This document shows, in pieces, positions 16,323-29,687 of a stretch of DNA of 64,000 nt. The DNA comes from CAZVPF01 sp964628195 (GTDB lineage: Bacteria > Planctomycetota > Phycisphaerae > Sedimentisphaerales > Anaerohalosphaeraceae). Where the stretch lies: positions 1-64,000 of the forward strand of contig CAZVPF010000008.1 of assembly GCA_964628195.1 (NCBI GenBank), given 5' to 3'. The translations under genes and the position numbers were made by a program. Position 1 is the first letter of the stretch. Every line of letters begins with the position of its first letter. The notes under the pieces are model-generated. The model saw only the letters and a program-made list of their open reading frames with translations. It was not told where the DNA came from and ran no database searches.

Positions 16323-18404
16323 TCAATAATAACTTAGAATTTTTTCAGAAATTTGTTCGGGAACTTTTTCATAGCTCATAGGCTCCATGCTGAAATTGCC
16401 CCTGCCTGCAGTTGCGCTGCGTATTTCGCCGGAATAACCGAACATTTCGGCAAGCGGAACCTTGCAGTCGAGAACCCGCATGTTCCCGTGCATGTGGGTG
16501 TCCGTTATCATGCCCCTGCGGGCGATAATATTGCCCTGCACGGCCCCGTAATTCTCCTCAGGTACCACAACCTGCACTTTCATTACAGGCTCAAGCAGTA
16601 CCGGGCTTGCTTTGGGAAGTGTCTCGCGAACCGCCAGCACACCAGCCTGCTCGAAAGCCAGTTCCGAAGAATCCACGGAATGATAAGACCCGTCAAGAAG
16701 CGTAACTTTAACTCCAACAACAGGATAGCTCGCCAATACGCCGGTGCTCAGCCCTTCGCGTATTCCCTGTTCAACACAGGGTATATACTCTTTGGGTATC
16801 GTACCGCCTGCGATTGCGTTTTCAAACTCGATTTCCCGTTTGAAATGCCCTTCTTCGTCGACAAGAGGCTCGACTTTTATCACCACATGTCCGTACTGGC
16901 CCCTGCCGCCTGTCTGCCTGACGAATTTTCCTTCGCCCTGTGCGGATCCGCTGATCGCCTCCTTATAGGCAACTTTCGGCTTGCCGACACGGACATCAAC
17001 CCCGATATCACGCACCAGCTTGTGCTGAAGTATTTCAAGGTGCAGCTCACCCATGCCGCTGATTATAGTTTGACCCGTCTCCTCGTTATAGCTCCACCCG
17101 AAAGTGGGGTCCTCCCGGCGAAGAAGCGCAAGGGCATCGGCGAGTTTTGTCCGGTCCGCCGCGGTCCTGGGCTCGATAGACATACTCAAAACCGTCTCCG
17201 GAAAAGTAATGCTCTCAAGCACAATGGGCTTTTTCGTATCGCAAAGGGTATCGCCGGTCAGGGTGTCCTTCAGGCCCACAACAGCTACGATATCGCCGGC
17301 CTTGGCTTCTTCGATAATCTCCCTGCTGTTGGCGTGCATCTCGAAAATACGGGTAATGTTCTCCTTGCGGTCGCGGTTGCTGTTGAGCACACGAGAACCC
17401 TTTTTGAGCACACCCTGGTATATCCTGACATAATAAAGGTCACCGTGCTTGTCGCTGGTTATCTTGAAGGCAAGTCCCACCAGGGGCTTACTCTCGTCGC
17501 AGGTAACTTCGATATCGGATTCTTTATCACCGGGCTTGTGGCCGTAAACTACAGGCCTTTCCAGCGGGCAGGGCAGGTAATCGTTAACGGCGTCCATGAG
17601 CTTGCGAACACCAATATTTTTAAGTGCAGAGCCGACAAAAACCGGGTGCAGCTTAGTGTCTACTGTGCCCTTGCGAACCGCCTTTTTAATAAGCTCGGCG
17701 GGAACTTCCTGCTCGTTAATATATTTCGCCATCAGTTCCTCGTCAAAATCCGCTGCCTTTTCAAGCAGATCGTGACGAAACTGAGCAGCTTTTTCTTTAA
17801 GTTCATCGGGGATAGGCTTTTCGACCATCGCTGCGCCGACCTTTTCCTGCTCATAATAATAAGCCTTCATCTCGATAAGGTCGATATGCCCCTCGAAATC
17901 GTTTTCTGCGCCTATTGGAAGCTGCATCATAACCGGTTTGGCGAGCAGCTTATCCTCGATACTGTGAAAAGCCATCTCGAAATCGGCCCCGATCTTGTCC
18001 ATCTTGTTTAAAAAGCACAGACAGGAAAGGTCGTACTTCTGCCCCTGCCTCCAGACCGTCTCGCTCTGGGCCTGAACACCCTCCGATGCGTCAAAAACAG
18101 CCACCGCACCGTCAAGAACCCGCAAACTCCGCTCGACTTCGGCGGTAAAATCAACGTGACCGGGCGTGTCGATAAGATTGATAACATGGTCTTTCCAGGG
18201 ACACCTCGTCGCCGCGGAGGTGATAGTAATCCCCCTCTCCTGCTCTTCGGCGAGGTAGTCCATCACAGCCGTTCCCTCGTGGACCTCACCTATTTTATAG
18301 GTCCTTCCGCCGAAAAACAGCACCCTCTCGGTAACCGTTGTCTTACCGGCGTCGATATGAGCCATAATCCCGATATTTCTGACTTTTTTAAGGTCTCTCG
18401 CCAT
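16323..18404 (-). CDS. fusA: Translation elongation factor G
   Basis: EF-G drives GTP-dependent translocation of tRNAs and mRNA. The 693-residue protein carries the G1 P-loop AHIDAGKT near residues 15-22, the G2/G3 region with DTPGHVDFTAEV around 78-89 and NKMDKIGAD near 133. Domains II-V follow, including the FVRQTGGRGQYGHV signature of domain IV. A terminator separates it from rpsG, so it seems to be a unit of its own rather than part of a continuous str operon, and tuf is not next to it. Confidence 0.97.
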   Translation of the reverse strand: MARDLKKVRNIGIMAHIDAGKTTVTERVLFFGGRTYKIGEVHEGTAVMDYLAEEQERGITITSAATRCPWKDHVINLIDTPGHVDFTAEVERSLRVLDGAVAVFDASEGVQAQSETVWRQGQKYDLSCLCFLNKMDKIGADFEMAFHSIEDKLLAKPVMMQLPIGAENDFEGHIDLIEMKAYYYEQEKVGAAMVEKPIPDELKEKAAQFRHDLLEKAADFDEELMAKYINEQEVPAELIKKAVRKGTVDTKLHPVFVGSALKNIGVRKLMDAVNDYLPCPLERPVVYGHKPGDKESDIEVTCDESKPLVGLAFKITSDKHGDLYYVRIYQGVLKKGSRVLNSNRDRKENITRIFEMHANSREIIEEAKAGDIVAVVGLKDTLTGDTLCDTKKPIVLESITFPETVLSMSIEPRTAADRTKLADALALLRREDPTFGWSYNEETGQTIISGMGELHLEILQHKLVRDIGVDVRVGKPKVAYKEAISGSAQGEGKFVRQTGGRGQYGHVVIKVEPLVDEEGHFKREIEFENAIAGGTIPKEYIPCVEQGIREGLSTGVLASYPVVGVKVTLLDGSYHSVDSSELAFEQAGVLAVRETLPKASPVLLEPVMKVQVVVPEENYGAVQGNIIARRGMITDTHMHGNMRVLDCKVPLAEMFGYSGEIRSATAGRGNFSMEPMSYEKVPEQISEKILSYY

Positions 18405-18482
18405 AAATCAATTCCATTTAAGCAGTCTTTATCCGGCACCTTTATTGTCTTGCCTCATGCCAGGCGCCTCATGGCTGACGAT

Positions 18483-18523
18483 AAAAAAATGCCACGGTTG
18501 AAACTCAGTCCCAGCCGTGGCAT
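18483..18523 (-). terminator. Rho-independent terminator between rpsG and fusA
   Basis: On the minus strand a perfect 9-bp stem ATGCCACGG/CCGTGGCAT (523-515 with 497-489) with a 17-nt loop is followed by seven T (18489-18483). It lies 17 bp after the rpsG stop and would end the long rpoBC-rpsLG transcript before fusA. Confidence 0.88.
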
Positions 18524-18539
18524 ATCCTGATTAAGTGTC

Positions 18540-19013
18540 TTACCATGCAAAATGGGCAAATGCCTTGTTCGCCTCTGCCATTCTGTGAATATTTTCACGC
18601 GTTGTCATCGCCGAGCCTTCTTTCTTATACGCGTCCATTAGCTCAGAAGCCAGCCGCACGCTCATCGGCCTGCCCTTTTTGGCCCTTGCTGCGGCAAGAA
18701 TCCACCTGAAAGCCAGCGACTGCTGTCTCTTGGGCCTTACCTGCATCGGAACCTGGTAGCTGGCACCGCCGACACGCTTACTGCGAACTTCAAGAAGAGG
18801 CTTTACGTTGTTTATCGCCGTCTCAAAAACATCGAGGGGCTCTGCGTCTTTGACCTTTTTGCGTATCTGTTCCATCGCGTCGTAAAAAACCTTTTCGGCA
18901 ATGCTCTTCTTGCCGTCCCACATAAGGCAATTTACAAACTTTGAAACCAGCTTACTGTGATAAACCGGATCCGCTTTCAATTGTGTCGCTGAAGCTGTGA
19001 ATTTTTTCGCCAT
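18540..19013 (-). CDS. rpsG: 30S ribosomal protein S7
   Basis: S7 nucleates the 30S head and touches E-site tRNA. The 157-residue protein has the KFVNCLMWDGKKSIAEKVFYD helix region, the beta hairpin VRSKRVGGASYQVPMQVRPKR (approximately 76-96, the signature) and the C-terminal TTRENIHRMAEANKAFAHF. It follows rpsL by 27 bp and ends just before a strong terminator. Confidence 0.97.
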   Translation of the reverse strand: MAKKFTASATQLKADPVYHSKLVSKFVNCLMWDGKKSIAEKVFYDAMEQIRKKVKDAEPLDVFETAINNVKPLLEVRSKRVGGASYQVPMQVRPKRQQSLAFRWILAAARAKKGRPMSVRLASELMDAYKKEGSAMTTRENIHRMAEANKAFAHFAW

Positions 19014-19040
19014 ATTCTGTCTCTACCCTGTCAAAAAGTC

Positions 19041-19409
19041 TTATTTACCCTTCTTGGCCCCGTACTTACTGCGTCCCTGCTTTCTTCCCGATACACCAGC
19101 GGTGTCAAGCGTGCCGCGGATAACGTGATAACGCACGCCGGGCAGGTCCCTTACCCTGCCGCCGCGGATCATGACCGTGCTGTGCTCCTGTAGGTTGTGA
19201 TCGATACCCGGTATATACGCCGTAACTTCCTTGCCGTTGGTAAGACGAACACGGGCGATCTTACGAAGCGCTGAGTTCGGCTTTTTCGGCGTCTGGGTCC
19301 TGACTATAAGGCAAACGCCCCGCTTCTGCGGACATCCGCGAATATCGGATAAACGCTTTGCCTTAGCCTTTTTTCTACCCTTGTTTACTAACTGATTAAT
19401 TGTCGGCAT
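19041..19409 (-). CDS. rpsL: 30S ribosomal protein S12 with Arg at the streptomycin-critical position
   Basis: S12 monitors codon-anticodon pairing at the decoding centre. The 122-residue protein has the two loops that contact the decoding site: TPKKPNSALRK at 40-50, with the usual Lys, and GGRVRDLPGVRYH at 83-95. In the second loop almost all bacteria have Lys where this protein has Arg87 (codon AGG, equivalent to Escherichia coli K88 counted from Met). The same replacement is a known streptomycin-resistance allele in several bacteria. Asp88 and Pro90 are unchanged. The gene follows rpoC by 37 bp. Confidence 0.97.
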   Translation of the reverse strand: MPTINQLVNKGRKKAKAKRLSDIRGCPQKRGVCLIVRTQTPKKPNSALRKIARVRLTNGKEVTAYIPGIDHNLQEHSTVMIRGGRVRDLPGVRYHVIRGTLDTAGVSGRKQGRSKYGAKKGK

Positions 19410-19446
19410 AATTTCTCCAAATACCTTTATTAAATACCTTTCATTG

Positions 19447-23772
<4,326 letters not shown>

Positions 23773-23828
23773 TTTATTAAAAACTCCATTTAATAGTGGC
23801 TTTTAATTCAGTCATCAAACCCGTGCCT

Positions 23829-26800
23829 CTATATACCCGGCTGGCCTATACGCTTTTTCTCAAGCTGGATGTTCATGCCAAGTCCGCGTATCTCATTGCA
23901 AAGGACATCGAACGAGATCGGCGTACCGGCCTCGAGTGTGTTCGTACCCTTGACCATCGACTCGTATATCTTTGTCCTGCCCTCGATGTCGTCGCTCTTA
24001 ACGGTCAAAAGTTCCTGCAGCGTGTACGCGGCGCCGTAAGCCTCCAGCGCCCAGACTTCCATCTCGCCGAACCTCTGACCGCCGGTCCTTGCTTTACCGC
24101 CAAGGGGCTGCTGCGTGATAAGACTGTACGGCCCTGTCGCCCTAGCGTGAATCTTGTCGTCAACAAGGTGGTGCAGCTTCAGCATGTAAATGTATCCTAT
24201 AGTCGCCCTCTGTTCGAAAGGCTCGCCTGTTCTGCCGTCATAAAGCTGGGTCTTGAGATCAAGCGGAACCCTTGCGAATATCTCATCGGCAGGGGGCACC
24301 TGCTTGTTTTGCTCAATATCCTTCATGCGCGACTCGATGTGGTCGTTGGCCTCTTTCGTAACGTTGACAATATCCTCTTCGGTCGCACCGTCGAAGACAG
24401 GAGTTATGCTGTTAAAGCCCAGCACTTTCGCCGCCCAGCCGAGGTGGGTTTCGAGTATCTGCCCGACGTTCATACGACTCGGCACGCCAAGCGGGTTAAG
24501 GCATATATCGATAGGCGTTCCATCCTCGAGGAAAGGCATATCCTCAACCGGCATTATCTTCGAGATAACACCCTTGTTACCGTGACGACCGGCCATCTTG
24601 TCACCGACCGAAAGCACACGCTTGGTCGCGACATAAACCTTGACCATCTCCAGCACACCGCTGGGGAGCTCATCGCCGTGCTTCATTCTTTCAAGCCTGC
24701 GTTTTTTCTCTTCCTGGAGCTCGGTAATCTTCGGCCAATACTTCTTAATGATGCCCTCGGCCTGTTCACGCACATTGGCGGGCTTGACCCAGTCCGGTTC
24801 GAAGTTTTCGATCTGCTCGTAAATAACGTCCGGGTCCTCGCTGGCACCGACTTTCTGCCTCGTCGACGGGTCGACAACCTCTATTTCAAGCGTATCATGA
24901 ATATCGTCCATCATCTGCCGGAACACGGCGATTTCCTTACGGACCATATCCTCTTCGTAAAGCTTCATGTTCTGCTTATGAATTTTTTTCTGCTCCTCGG
25001 TAGCTGCTCCCCTGCGGGTGAACCTGCTCGTACGGATGACAACGCCCTCATACCCGCTCGGAAGCTCAAGCGAGTCGTTCTTTACATCCTCGCCGGCGCG
25101 ACCGAAAATCGCGTGAAGCAGTTTTTCTTCGGGGGTAAGCTCCGTCTTGCTCTTGGGCGAAACCTTTCCAACAAGAATATCGCCCGAACAAACCCTCGTT
25201 CCCTCGCGTACAATGCCGCTCTCGTCGAGGTTGCGAAGAGCCTTCTCGCTGACATTCGGAATATCCCGCGTGAACTCCTCGCGACCGAGCTTGGTCTCGC
25301 GTATCTCCACGTCAAACTCGTCGATATGGATGCTCGTGAACACGTCGTCCTTTACCAGCCGCTCGCTGATTATGATCGCGTCCTCGAAGTTGTATCCGTC
25401 AAACGGAACAAATGCCACCAGCACGTTTTTACCCAGCGAAAGCACTCCGTCCTCCGTGCCGCCGCCGTCGGCGATGACCTGGCCCTTCCTGACCTTGTCT
25501 CCCAGCTTGACGATGGGCTTCTGGTTGAGACACGTCCTCTCGTTAAGACCGTGATACTTCATCAGGTCATATTCGTCCGTGCCGTCAATAATTATCTTCT
25601 TTGAGTCGACGGAAGTTACAGTGCCTTCGCTGCGGGAAACCATAACCATGCTCGAGTTCTCTGCGACGTACTTCTCCATGCCCGTACCCACCAGCGGCTG
25701 CTCGGTTGTCAACAGCGGAACCGACTGTCTCTGCATGTTCGAGCCCATAAGCGCCCTGTTCGCGTCGTCATGCGAAAGGAAGGGAATCAAGGCCGCGGAT
25801 ATACCCACAGTCTGCTTCGGAGAAATATCTATATAATCGACTTCCGTCTTATCGACCTGCGCCAGCTCACCATGCTCACGCGCAATAACCTTGTCTTCTT
25901 TTATCTCGCCGTTGTCCGGGTTGATAACCCCCGGAGGAGCGAAGACAAGCTCCATCTCCTCATCGGCACGAAGGTAAGCCACCTCATCGGCGACTTTGCA
26001 GTCCTTAACTTTCCTGTAGGGGGTTATAAGGAACCCGTACTCGTCAACCGTCGCGAAAATACCAAGCGAAACGATAAGGCCGATATTGGTGCCTTCAGGC
26101 GTTTCGATCGGGCACACCCTTCCGTAGTGACTGATATGCACGTCACGAACCTCAAAGCCTGCTCTTTTACGGTTAAGACCGCCCGGGCCCAGCGCGCTTA
26201 AACGTCTCTCATGCGTAAGCTGGCTCAAAGCGTTGGTCTGGTCGACAACCTGGCTGAGTTCGCCCCTGCCGAAGAAATATTCTATGCTCGAAGAAACGCT
26301 CTTGCTGTTTACAAGGTCGGCAATTCTCGTAACCGAATCAGGGTCCTTCATACTCATGCGCTCCTGCACCGTTCGGCGCAGTTTCAAAAGGCCCTTGCGT
26401 ATCTCGTCGGCTGCAAGCTCGTCAATGGTCCGAAGCCTCCTGTTTCCGAGGTGGTCGATATCATCGATCTGCCCGACGTTATTACGCATCCCGATAACGT
26501 ACTTCATGGTATTTAGAAAATCCTCGGGCCTGAGCGTCATCTCCTCTTCGGAAACTTCCTGTTTAAATTTACGGTTCAGCCTGAACCTGCCCACCTTGCC
26601 CAGCCGGTAACGGTTAGCATCGAAAAACTTCTCTGTAAAGAGCAGCTGTGCCTTCTCAAGCTTGGCGGGGTTGCCGGGGCGAAGCCTCATATATATCTTC
26701 ATAAGCGCATCTTCATGCGACTCACAGTCGTCCTCGGCGAGTGTGTTGAGGATCAGCGGATCAAGCATATTGTCGATTACCTCGACCTCCTTGATCTCGC

Positions 26801-27581
26801 TTGCCTGTATCATACTCACCGCGTCACCGATCTGGGCGCCGGGCTCGACAAGTATCTCGCCTGTCTCGGTGTCGACTATGGGCCCGACCGACCACATCAG
26901 CGGATCAAGCTTGTTGACCTTGACCTTTGTCGTCTCATAGAACATGCGGATAATGTTCTCGGTACTGCCGTACTGCTCGCTCATTGCACGCAAAAATGTC
27001 GTCGCAGGTATCTTGCTCGACTGGTCGATACGAACGACAAGCACGTCTTTTTTAGTCACGCTTATCTCAATCCAGCTGCCCCGCTCCGGTATTATCCTGC
27101 CGCCGTGCAGTATCCGGTCGCTTTCCTTGCTTTCGATAAGAAAATCAACGCCCGGGCTTCGGTGAAGCTGGTTGACAATGACCCTCTCGGCACCGTTGAT
27201 AATGAACTCGCCGCCGCCGATCATGACAGGCATCTCACCGAGATAGATCCCCTGTTCGGGAATATCGTCGGCGTTGTCTCGTTTGAGCCTGCAGAAAACC
27301 TTCAGCGGGTAACCGTAAGTCAGCCTGAGCTCCCTGCATTGCTGGGGGGTATAACGCGGCTTCTCAAGCTCGTATCCAATGTACTCAAGCTGCATCGTCT
27401 TGTCATAACTGACAACGGGGAATATCTCCCGGAACAAAGCGTCCAGCCCGATTTCTTCGCTGCGCCCTTTCGCGTCCATCTGCAAAAAACGCGCGTAGCT
27501 TTCAACCTGAACCTGGTTGAGACTTGGAATTTCGATTGAGTCGCCTAAACGGCCAAAATTACGATAAGTACGTGAACTCAT
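23829..27581 (-). CDS. rpoB: DNA-directed RNA polymerase subunit beta
   Basis: Beta forms the other half of the catalytic cleft. The 1250-residue protein shows the rifampicin-pocket region FFGRGELSQVVDQTNALSQ followed by LTHERRLSALGPGG around residues 435-470, the catalytic KMAGRHGNKGVISKI region and the C-terminal LTVKSDDIEGRTK clamp contact. In the rifampicin pocket Val replaces the usual Phe (Escherichia coli F514) and Ala replaces P520, while the equivalents of Q513, D516, H526, R529 and S531 are retained. It is preceded by rplL after a 206-bp gap holding a hairpin. Confidence 0.98.
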   Translation of the reverse strand: MSSRTYRNFGRLGDSIEIPSLNQVQVESYARFLQMDAKGRSEEIGLDALFREIFPVVSYDKTMQLEYIGYELEKPRYTPQQCRELRLTYGYPLKVFCRLKRDNADDIPEQGIYLGEMPVMIGGGEFIINGAERVIVNQLHRSPGVDFLIESKESDRILHGGRIIPERGSWIEISVTKKDVLVVRIDQSSKIPATTFLRAMSEQYGSTENIIRMFYETTKVKVNKLDPLMWSVGPIVDTETGEILVEPGAQIGDAVSMIQASEIKEVEVIDNMLDPLILNTLAEDDCESHEDALMKIYMRLRPGNPAKLEKAQLLFTEKFFDANRYRLGKVGRFRLNRKFKQEVSEEEMTLRPEDFLNTMKYVIGMRNNVGQIDDIDHLGNRRLRTIDELAADEIRKGLLKLRRTVQERMSMKDPDSVTRIADLVNSKSVSSSIEYFFGRGELSQVVDQTNALSQLTHERRLSALGPGGLNRKRAGFEVRDVHISHYGRVCPIETPEGTNIGLIVSLGIFATVDEYGFLITPYRKVKDCKVADEVAYLRADEEMELVFAPPGVINPDNGEIKEDKVIAREHGELAQVDKTEVDYIDISPKQTVGISAALIPFLSHDDANRALMGSNMQRQSVPLLTTEQPLVGTGMEKYVAENSSMVMVSRSEGTVTSVDSKKIIIDGTDEYDLMKYHGLNERTCLNQKPIVKLGDKVRKGQVIADGGGTEDGVLSLGKNVLVAFVPFDGYNFEDAIIISERLVKDDVFTSIHIDEFDVEIRETKLGREEFTRDIPNVSEKALRNLDESGIVREGTRVCSGDILVGKVSPKSKTELTPEEKLLHAIFGRAGEDVKNDSLELPSGYEGVVIRTSRFTRRGAATEEQKKIHKQNMKLYEEDMVRKEIAVFRQMMDDIHDTLEIEVVDPSTRQKVGASEDPDVIYEQIENFEPDWVKPANVREQAEGIIKKYWPKITELQEEKKRRLERMKHGDELPSGVLEMVKVYVATKRVLSVGDKMAGRHGNKGVISKIMPVEDMPFLEDGTPIDICLNPLGVPSRMNVGQILETHLGWAAKVLGFNSITPVFDGATEEDIVNVTKEANDHIESRMKDIEQNKQVPPADEIFARVPLDLKTQLYDGRTGEPFEQRATIGYIYMLKLHHLVDDKIHARATGPYSLITQQPLGGKARTGGQRFGEMEVWALEAYGAAYTLQELLTVKSDDIEGRTKIYESMVKGTNTLEAGTPISFDVLCNEIRGLGMNIQLEKKRIGQPGI

Positions 27582-27639
27582 CCTTTACTCCCGCTTAAAG
27601 GAATCCAATTATTTCATTTTTTTAAAACGTACGCAGGGC

Positions 27640-27666
27640 ATCGGGGAAGTTTTCCTTTTCCCCGAT
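27640..27666 (-). promoter_or_regulatory. Hairpin in rplL-rpoB gap, attenuator-like
   Basis: A perfect 9-bp stem ATCGGGGAA/TTCCCCGAT (27640-27648 with 27658-27666) encloses a 9-nt loop in the 206-bp space between rplL and rpoB. On the minus strand it is followed after 16 nt by TTTT, so termination would be partial at most. Its position matches the known attenuator and RNase III site between rplL and rpoB of Escherichia coli; function here is inferred from location only. Confidence 0.6.
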
Positions 27667-27787
27667 ACCTTGCTATTTCCATAACCAGTCGAAACCGGTC
27701 AATATTCATTTACGAAGCAAAATATACCAAAGCCTTTAACACACGGCCTTTCATCCATATCCACACAAGGCCGAAACATTAAAATGC

Positions 27788-28210
27788 TTAAGCGATCTCG
27801 ACTGTCGCGCCGGCTGCTTCAAGCTGCTTCTGGGCCTCTTCGGCCTCTTCCTTGCTCACGCCTTCCTTGACGGGCTTGGGCACACCGTCAACCAGCTCTT
27901 TTGCTTCTTTCAGTCCAAGACCAGTAAGTCCGCGAACTTCCTTGATGACCTGGATCTTTTTCTCGCCAACTTCCTTGAGAACTACGTCGAAGCTGGTCTT
28001 TTCTTCCGCGGCTTCACCTTCGCCGGCGCCTGCGCCTGCCGCCGGACCTGCCATTACAACCGCACCGCCGCCTGCAGGTTCTATTCCGTGCTCTTCCTTG
28101 AGATAATCGCCAAGCTCTTTGGCCTGCATCAGGGTAAGAGATACGATCTTATCCCCAAGCTCTTTAATTTCCGCATTCCATTCTTTTGTTACTGCTGCTT
28201 CTTCAGACAT
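27788..28210 (-). CDS. rplL: 50S ribosomal protein L7/L12
   Basis: L7/L12 dimers form the flexible stalk that recruits translation GTPases. The 140-residue protein has an N-terminal dimerisation domain with VSLTLMQAKELGDYLKEE, an Ala/Gly-rich hinge (AGPAAGAGAGEGEAAEE) and the C-terminal domain with VIKEVRGLTGLGLKEAKELV. The start at 28210 was chosen because AGGAG lies 8 nt upstream; a start at 28231 would include that site in the coding region. It is somewhat longer than the usual 120-130 at the N-terminus. Confidence 0.96.
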   Translation of the reverse strand: MSEEAAVTKEWNAEIKELGDKIVSLTLMQAKELGDYLKEEHGIEPAGGGAVVMAGPAAGAGAGEGEAAEEKTSFDVVLKEVGEKKIQVIKEVRGLTGLGLKEAKELVDGVPKPVKEGVSKEEAEEAQKQLEAAGATVEIA

Positions 28211-28329
28211 TTCAAAAACTCCTGTATTCACTGTGTCCCGCGGTAGCCGGAACTACGCCGTCCCGTTTAATCCGATTCCCAGTACAGCCGCGAAACATCA
28301 CTAACTCAAATATATTTTCACCCGGCCCG

Positions 28330-28857
28330 TCACGCCGCCTCTTCCAGCTTGTCGGCGATGGCCTTGATACAGCCTGCGATAATGCCTCCCGGCCCCGCAA
28401 GACAACCTGCCACCCGCCTGCCCGGCGACTGAGCGAGCATAACCACCGTGCCCTGAAGCTCGGCCCTGCTGGGCATCTTCGACAGCTCTTTTGCACCCTC
28501 GGCGTCCAGCGCCTCACCGTCGACAAATGCACCCTTAATGTTGACACCGTCGACTTTTTTCGCCCAGCCAGCCATGTCCTTCGCGACGTCAACAACACTG
28601 TCACCGCCGTAAACGATCGCACACGGTCCTGCCATGAAAAGCGAAACCGCCGCCGCCCGGTCAAGCGACTCAAGCGCATTGCGCATCAGTGAATTTTTAA
28701 CAACGCGCATCCGAATTCCCTTTTCCTTGAGAACACCGCGCATCTCGTTATTAGTATTTCCGTTAACGCCCTTGGCTTCTACCACCATAAAGTCAGTTAC
28801 ATCCCTGAACGCCTCGGAATACTGATCTTTAATAAGACCTTTAACCAATTTACTCAT
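28330..28857 (-). CDS. rplJ: 50S ribosomal protein L10
   Basis: L10 anchors the L7/L12 dimers to the ribosome. The 175-residue protein has the N-terminal rRNA-binding domain (FMVVEAKGVNGNTNNEMRGVLKEKG with VKNSLMRNAL) and a C-terminal helix (GGIIAGCIKAIADKLEE) for L7/L12 binding. In many bacteria the L10-L7/L12 complex represses its own leader; the leader between rplA and rplJ is only 42 bp here. Neighbours are rplA and rplL. Confidence 0.96.
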   Translation of the reverse strand: MSKLVKGLIKDQYSEAFRDVTDFMVVEAKGVNGNTNNEMRGVLKEKGIRMRVVKNSLMRNALESLDRAAAVSLFMAGPCAIVYGGDSVVDVAKDMAGWAKKVDGVNIKGAFVDGEALDAEGAKELSKMPSRAELQGTVVMLAQSPGRRVAGCLAGPGGIIAGCIKAIADKLEEAA

Positions 28858-28899
28858 GATTTATACCCTTAGCTTTTGCCTTATAATCTACATACACCC

Positions 28900-29577
28900 T
28901 TACGCAGCCACTGCCACCGGAACACCGGGGCTCATTGTCGCACTTATGCTTACTTTCTTGATATAAACGCCCTTCAAAGCCGTCGGCCTCATTGCGCGAA
29001 TATGGTTTATGAAAAACTCTATATTCTCTTTGAGCTTCTGTTCGTCAAAGCTCAGTTTGCCCACAACGGCGTGAATATTGCCGCCCGAATCGTTTCGGAA
29101 CTCAACTTTACCAGCTGCAAAATCCTTTACCGCCTGATTCACGTCGTTGGTCACCGTGCCGTTTTTCGGTGAAGGCATCTTGCCCTGCGGACCCAGTACA
29201 CGGCCCAGCTTACCGACTTTGCCCATCAGCTTAGGCGAAGCCACTGCCACATCGAAATCGGACCAGCCTCCTTCGATCTTCGCGACAAGCTCGTCAACAC
29301 CTGCTTCTACGGCACCTGCGGCCAAGGCTCCTTCGGCATCCTCGGTAAAAGCGATAACCTTCTTACTCTTTCCGATGCCGTTGGGAAGACTTATGGCACC
29401 GCGAATCATCTGGTCGGCCTGCTTGGGATCGATACCCAAGTGCATCACGCACTCAACACTCTGATCGAACTTCGTCGAAGAGAAAGACTTGACTTTCTTA
29501 ACCGCCTCATCGAGACTAAGAGGCTCCTTAACCGCTTTCTCGATTTCGGTCCTGTAACGTTTGCTTCTTTTTGGCAT
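28900..29577 (-). CDS. rplA: 50S ribosomal protein L1
   Basis: L1 forms the mobile stalk that moves deacylated tRNA out of the E site and can repress the L11 operon. The 225-residue protein starts MPKRSKRYRTEIEKAV; GGAG lies about 9 nt upstream, whereas a start at 29688 would add 37 unrelated residues and overlap rplK. The signature GKVGKLGRVLGPQGKMPSPKNGTV is present near 122-145, as is the domain II segment typical of L1. Order rplK-rplA is standard. Confidence 0.97.
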   Translation of the reverse strand: MPKRSKRYRTEIEKAVKEPLSLDEAVKKVKSFSSTKFDQSVECVMHLGIDPKQADQMIRGAISLPNGIGKSKKVIAFTEDAEGALAAGAVEAGVDELVAKIEGGWSDFDVAVASPKLMGKVGKLGRVLGPQGKMPSPKNGTVTNDVNQAVKDFAAGKVEFRNDSGGNIHAVVGKLSFDEQKLKENIEFFINHIRAMRPTALKGVYIKKVSISATMSPGVPVAVAA

Positions 29578-29687
29578 AATTTTTTCTCCGCGAATAAATA
29601 AGTTTTCGCTCCCACTATCCGCCGTGGTCAGCGTCTGAATTAATTTATTTTCAAAAACCTCTCCGTCCGTCCGCCGTCCGAAAGGCA

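Noticed and set aside
16353..18011. 552-residue plus-strand frame
   Set aside because: Antisense to fusA throughout, with no family features.
23796..25604. 602-residue plus-strand frame
   Set aside because: Antisense to rpoB; composition and lack of a start signal show it to be a shadow.
28204..28231. Longer rplL start at 28231
   Set aside because: It would place the AGGAG ribosome binding site inside the coding region; 28210 is better.
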